A DNA stretch of 64,000 nucleotides from Uloborus plumipes (lineage: Eukaryota; Arthropoda; Arachnida; Araneae; Uloboridae). Shown here in pieces: positions 59,343 to 64,000 of this stretch (position 1 is the first letter of the stretch; every line of letters begins with the position of its first letter). The position numbers and the translations under genes were made by a program. The notes under the pieces are model-generated. The model was not told the origin of the DNA, did no database searches, and was given only the letters and a program-made list of their open reading frames with translations. The DNA lies in assembly GCA_038373865.1 (NCBI GenBank), contig JAXGGA010001106.1, positions 105,141-169,140 on the forward strand, read 5' to 3'.

Positions 59343-60951
59343 ACTAGCAAAAATACCCGGCGTTGCCTGGGCCAGTAAAAATATTGAGAAACAATTTATA
59401 ATCGCCTTTTTATTTCTAAACTAAAAGAACTCAAAACGTACCGATTTGACGATTTAAAATGTCCCTAAATTTGCCGTAATTGTTTTGGGATACCTAGGAT
59501 AATTTTGCTCCCCTCCCTACTTTTTGAAAATATGCTTAAGTATTATTAAGTCAGTAATTTTTGTCAAAGAAAAATTGTCATTTAATGCTGAGAAAATATT
59601 GCTGACCATGAAATGACGCTAAAAGTTTTTGTCCGAAGTGATTTCGAAATTAGTAGGGAGCATTTGACAATTATTTGTGCAAAAAACACAAATTAATGGT
59701 AATTTTAGTTTTGGGGTTTGATTAATTTCGTATGCGGATTACTTTACGCTTTGACGTAAGTTTTAAAAGTTTTTTAATGACAACGTACGGAATCGGCCAA
59801 AATAAAAATTAAAAAAAAAAAAAACTGAACTTTTCTTCAACTGTGGGAGTATTATCTCGATGATAAGGATTTTGGCGCAGTCTACAAATATCAGACAACA
59901 ATCATTTTATTTTAGTTATATGGTGTAAGAAGTAAAGTATTATTACATAGTCTTTGGCGCCAAAACTGGCGTTAGTTGAAAAAAATACCCATATATAGTT
60001 ATTATAATATTCTTGCAACAAATTCGGCAAGATACCTGTTCGATTGGATTCTAAGTGACCAATTGTAAGTACCCGCCCAGTCAGCACAAACAAATTTTTA
60101 AAAATACCGTAAAGTTGTATTTAAAGTTCCATTAAATTAGAAAATAATGAACCCAATCCATTTATTAGTTGTTAATCTCTTCAAGCGATTACATTACCGA
60201 TACTCTAAAATACATACTGTCGGCCCCGCTCAAACGAATACTGTCGGTTTCAAGAAATATTATTTGATTAAGCGGAGAATTCGATAAAGCGGAATCTTTA
60301 GTAAATTGCGACTATGGCATGGGAAATATCCAGTTCCAGGATATTTTATTCGTTTATCCGTTACCCGATTAAAGAGGGCCGACAAATTTACGAAACTTGT
60401 GAAAATAATTGATACAGTGAACAATTTACTAATAAAGGAATACAATTTATTTTAAAGAAATAATATTTTCACTCAGCAATGCACATTAAGAAACACATTG
60501 CTTAAGGATAAATATTCTACTTACACAACTAAGACTACAAAACGTTTTAAATACAAATCATGGTAAAAGCCTGGATATTCCCCATGAAGCTGGAAAAAAA
60601 AAACTTCATGATTTGACTTGAGAAAAGCCTTGAACATTAAATACGGAAAGAAGAAATGATGCCCGCAATTTTAGCTTTCGACAGGGAGTTGAGATGATAC
60701 ACTAAATACTAAATTAGTTTGGTCAATGCCTTTTGGTTTATGAGAAATATGTACCTTAAATTGGAATGAAAAAGGCGCTACCGATCGAACGTTTTTGAAT
60801 ATCGTTATAAATTATAGCCTATGTGTTATTCTGGTGTATAAGCTACATTATGGTAAAAGTTTCATCAAAATCCATTCAGTAGTTTTTGCGTGAAAGAGGA
60901 ACAAACATCCATACATCCATCCAAACTTTCACATATATAATAGTAGTAAGA
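59343..60951 (+). mobile_element. ACTAGC-headed element, second copy, with nested MITE
   Basis: Head ACTAGCAAAAATACCCGGCG TTGCCTGGGCCAG; tail TTCATCAAAATCCATTCAGT AGTTTTTGCGTG, then ACATCCATACATCCATCC and TATATAATAGTAGTAAG. Same plan as 5,435-6,233. A Tigger-like MITE is inserted at 60,217. No intact protein. Confidence 0.6.
60217..60385. mobile_element. Tigger-like MITE, nested
   Basis: Preceded by TA; begins CTGTCGGCCCCGCTCAAACG and ends TACCCGATTAAAGAGGGCCG ACAA. More diverged than the other copies. Confidence 0.78.
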
Positions 60952-61768
60952 TTTTAATTTAATTTAGTAAAAGACATCTTCAAGTTATATACTCAATATT
61001 CATACGATGAAAAGAAACCCATACAAGGGCCTTTTTTAGAATGCCAAAGACAGCTTTTTTTTACAAGATATGAAAGTTTAAAATAAAAACATGTAATTTT
61101 AAAAACATATTGATAGTTTTCTATAAAAATGTAACACCTTATCAATTAATTTGTATTTGTTTGAGTTTTGAAATTGTTACGCTAATTAAAAATTAAAAAA
61201 GGGTCAAAGACAAAAATAGATTTGGGGAGGGATCAAAAAATCTTCAAGTTTGGTCGTGAAATATCTTTTTTTTTTAAAATCATTTTAAGCCAATTAACTA
61301 CTAAAGTTTATATAATTTTACCAGAATGGTGTAAAAATGTAAAACATTACTTAAAAACAGTGGCATTCATAGCACTCCTGCAGCCTTCGGGGCGTGGGGA
61401 AGTTCACGAGGTTTTAGGGAGCACAATCCAATGAGAAACATAGGATTTTTTTTTAAATAGTTTAATAGGGGGGTGAGAGGCACAGGAACAAATTTTGCAG
61501 AGGGGCCCACCAACCTCTATGCACCCTACTGCTCAGAAACATTGTCATAATGATTTGAACAAGGTGCTATTAAAATAAAATAATCATTTTTTTTCTATCA
61601 AAGTAGAACGAATAACAATTAGGGCAATTCCAGTTATGAGAGGAACAATCAAATTTTAAACATTTTTTTTTTTTCATCTGCACCAAAATTTAGGATAGCA
61701 TAAATAGCATCAAATTTTACAAAAGGGAAAGAAAAATGTTGATTTTTGCAATAAATTGCAATTATTAT
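60952..61768. other. AT-rich, nothing recognised
   Basis: T-runs and short open frames only. Confidence 0.35.
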
Positions 61769-61800
61769 CTACTTATATTAAAAACTGAGCATCTTTCTAT
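61769..61800 (+). repeat. CTACTTATATTAAAAACTGAG head, copy 1
   Basis: The same 21-mer recurs at 63,503 and 63,904, followed by (T/A)ATCT and a CTTTCTAT-type run. It looks like the common start of an interspersed family; ends are not resolved. Confidence 0.7.
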
Positions 61801-61834
61801 CTTTCTATGTTACGTGCATGGTATGTCTTGAAAT

Positions 61835-63375
61835 CAGGGTTGGGGTTTTGGACGTCCAAAACTGGTTTTGGACAGGACAGGTTGGCTTTACTGTCCAAAA
61901 GTGTCTTAAACTGTCTAAAGCATGGCAAAAGGGTTTTAAACTGACTAATTTCTATTAGCAGGAATATTGATAATGTATACATCTTAGTTTCCTAGTGTTA
62001 ATTAGTTGTAAGTAATTAATTAAAATTTGACAATATTTAATTATATTAGTAATTTTAAGATACGTTAAAAAAATGAACAATTTACTCATAACTCCACTGC
62101 ATAAAAATTTCATAAAATAGGAATAGGTAGTACTGTCAAAAAAAGTCTTGAAGCAGATAATTTCAGCTCCATTTGTAACTCAAAATGTGTAAAACTGAAG
62201 TCTTTTGTGGTTTCTTTACAATAATGTTTTCAGTGATGTATAAATAATTTTTTTAACTTTAGATTGAAGAATAATAAACTGATGATAAAATGTTTTTCAC
62301 TACTCAAGAAAATTTTCTATTTTTGATTTTTGTTTTTAATACTGTGTATTTTGTTTCTAACAATATATATGTGAAGGGCTCGGGCGCAAATAGTGGTATC
62401 TGACAAACTCGTAAAGACTTATTGTTTAAAATTAAAAAAACAAAAATCACTTGTAAAAATGTAATTAAATATACCCGAGACACACAGTACTTAATCAATG
62501 TACCAACTTCATTTTTTAAATAGAAAAAACTTGCTACAGTGATGTCTCGAAGCAATAAATCCATATTTAAAAGAAAAAGTTTTGATTTTTTTAAATGCTA
62601 GTTACCATTTTTTACACCAGAGCCCTTCATATGTGTATATACTTCCCCAAGAAAAAAAAAAAAACATCCTAGCTTGCAAATATTTAGAAAAACTTATCAA
62701 CATTTTCCAAGGATCAGTAATGATTTAGTGTCTGATTATGAAATGTCAGTTTTGTCATTTAATTGTTTACGGGTAAATACGGCAGCTAAACTGGTCATGT
62801 GCTATCGGATGTTAAGAGGACCAATTGAACCAGATTACTAATGTGTACATATGTATATACATATTTTTTTTGAATTGTACTACTTTTAAATTTATTCCTA
62901 ATATTTTGTGAAATAATTAAATATTCAGTAAATGTCGCTGTAACATTCTCAAATGTTGTGTAGCTTTTTAATTAGTTGCCAAACTGATTTTTTGCATTTA
63001 AGTCGATTATTGTATCTTTTGAACACCGTCATTTGCATCTATATTTAAAAGAAGTTTAGCTAGTATTAAAAATAAAATAATATAAACTTATGAGAACTAA
63101 TTCATTTTTTAATGAAGAATAGTAACTTCTAAGTAGCTAGATTAGTATCAGCTGAAAATCTTATATATGTTTTATATACATATTTAAATGTTTACATTAA
63201 ATAAATTAAGTCTTAACTTCAAGTATAATTTTATGCTTTTGATATTTGTTCAAAATATAAAATTGTACTAAAAATGTAGTTTTGGACAGTTTTGGACACA
63301 TGGGTTTTGGACAGGACAGTTTAAACCATGGTTTAAACCGTGGTTTTTACCGTTCTGTCCAAAACCTTGCCCTTG
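61835..63375. mobile_element. hAT-type element, 1,541 bp, perfect 8-bp target duplication
   Basis: CTTGAAAT at 61827-61834 and 63376-63383. Begins CAGGGTTGGGGTTTTGGACG and ends in the inverted counterpart (GTCCAAAACCTTGCCCTTG). Relative to 32,443-33,309 it is inverted and carries an extra central part (about 62,400-63,150). No recognisable transposase. Confidence 0.92.
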
Positions 63376-64000
63376 CTTGAAATCGAATGAACATTAAATT
63401 ATATCAAATAATATAACTTCAGAATGAGGTAAAAGTTAGAGAGGGGAGACGTTATGCATCAACATGCCACAGGAAGCTAATCTAGCTGCCCTCGCAGCTA
63501 GTCTACTTATATTAAAAACTGAGTATCTTTCTAACTATCTTTCTTTCTAACTATCTTTCTATGTCACGCTTCTTTCTCCTGAACGCCAATGACCTGAAAG
63601 TCGAACCAGGTACCGATAGATAGGTAATTTTTCAGGCTTCATTAGTTTCAATTTATATAATTATACGATTTTAATTAGCGAAGATATCAATTAATAAGTA
63701 GTCAAATTTAAAGCGATTAAGCCTAATAAATGATTAAATGTGAAATCCATTGTTGGTTGCTAAGAAACAGTGATAACAATGATAATGAAAATTTTGAATA
63801 AAGACTTAACTAAATCAAACACGAAACTCATAAGCTCACTTACATAGTATTTTTATCGCTTGCTACTTGTAATATTTTGAAACATTCATTTGTTGAAAAG
63901 CCATCTACTTATATTAAAAACTGAGTATCTATGTTTGCTTTTTTCCTTTGAGCGAGCTGAACTTACTAAAACTTTCCTCTCCATCTTGAAGGCGCGAAGC
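63168..64000 (+). repeat. CTACTTATATTAAAAACTGAG heads, copies 2 and 3
   Basis: Copies at about 63,503 and 63,904, about 400 nt apart. Between them lies AT-rich sequence with CTTTCTAACTAT repeats and no gene. The third copy runs towards the window edge. Confidence 0.6.

Overview
This is an AT-rich eukaryotic nuclear window, most likely from an arthropod and possibly an arachnid. It has no bacterial-style gene packing. The one clear gene is a multi-exon Mediator subunit, MED13, on the minus strand; its best-preserved segment (a CTLCVCN...[11 protein letters not shown]...[14 protein letters not shown] block) looks arthropod. The rest is dominated by non-autonomous DNA transposons, homopolymer runs and microsatellites. 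The arachnid placement is an inference from repeat style only.

Region 1: 1-18,036 carries 13 coding exons of MED13, read right to left. I placed the splice sites by eye; every junction is GT/AG and every phase matches its neighbour. Together they encode about 1,221 residues, from the N-terminal domain ([16 protein letters not shown]) to the Cys-rich block before the MID/PIWI half. The C-terminal half lies beyond base 1. The true N-terminus (the exon that should carry the conserved Trp-rich WIFWWG segment) was not found. One phase-compatible candidate exon without homology lies at 19,948-20,088. MED13 tethers the CDK8-cyclin C-MED12 kinase module to core Mediator, so this is a nuclear transcription regulator.

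Region 2: 18,037-34,300 is probably MED13 intron 1 and/or 5' flank, filled with small terminal-inverted-repeat elements. Region 3: 34,380-35,160 looks like a promoter. It holds YY1-like ATGGCGG motifs, a strong CTCF-like motif (CCACTAGGGGGCG), a TATA box and, on the plus strand, a short first coding exon starting MPTCSAYNCSYK that resembles the start of a THAP zinc finger. I found no further exons of that gene. Region 4: 35,160-64,000 is repeat-rich with no convincing gene. CpG-richer islands at 37.7, 50.1-50.6 and 57.5-57.8 kb could be promoters.

Mobile elements can be defined well here because many keep their target-site duplications. There are five TTAA-flanked piggyBac-type MITEs, at least six hAT-type elements with 8-bp duplications (some nested), five pogo/Tigger-like MITEs sharing CTGTCGGCCCCGC termini, a nearly identical inverted Tigger-like pair at 45 kb, a decayed LINE with an RNase H remnant, and a repeat group whose right end is a hairpin followed by AAAAAG. 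No tRNA, rRNA, CRISPR or viral coding region was recognised.
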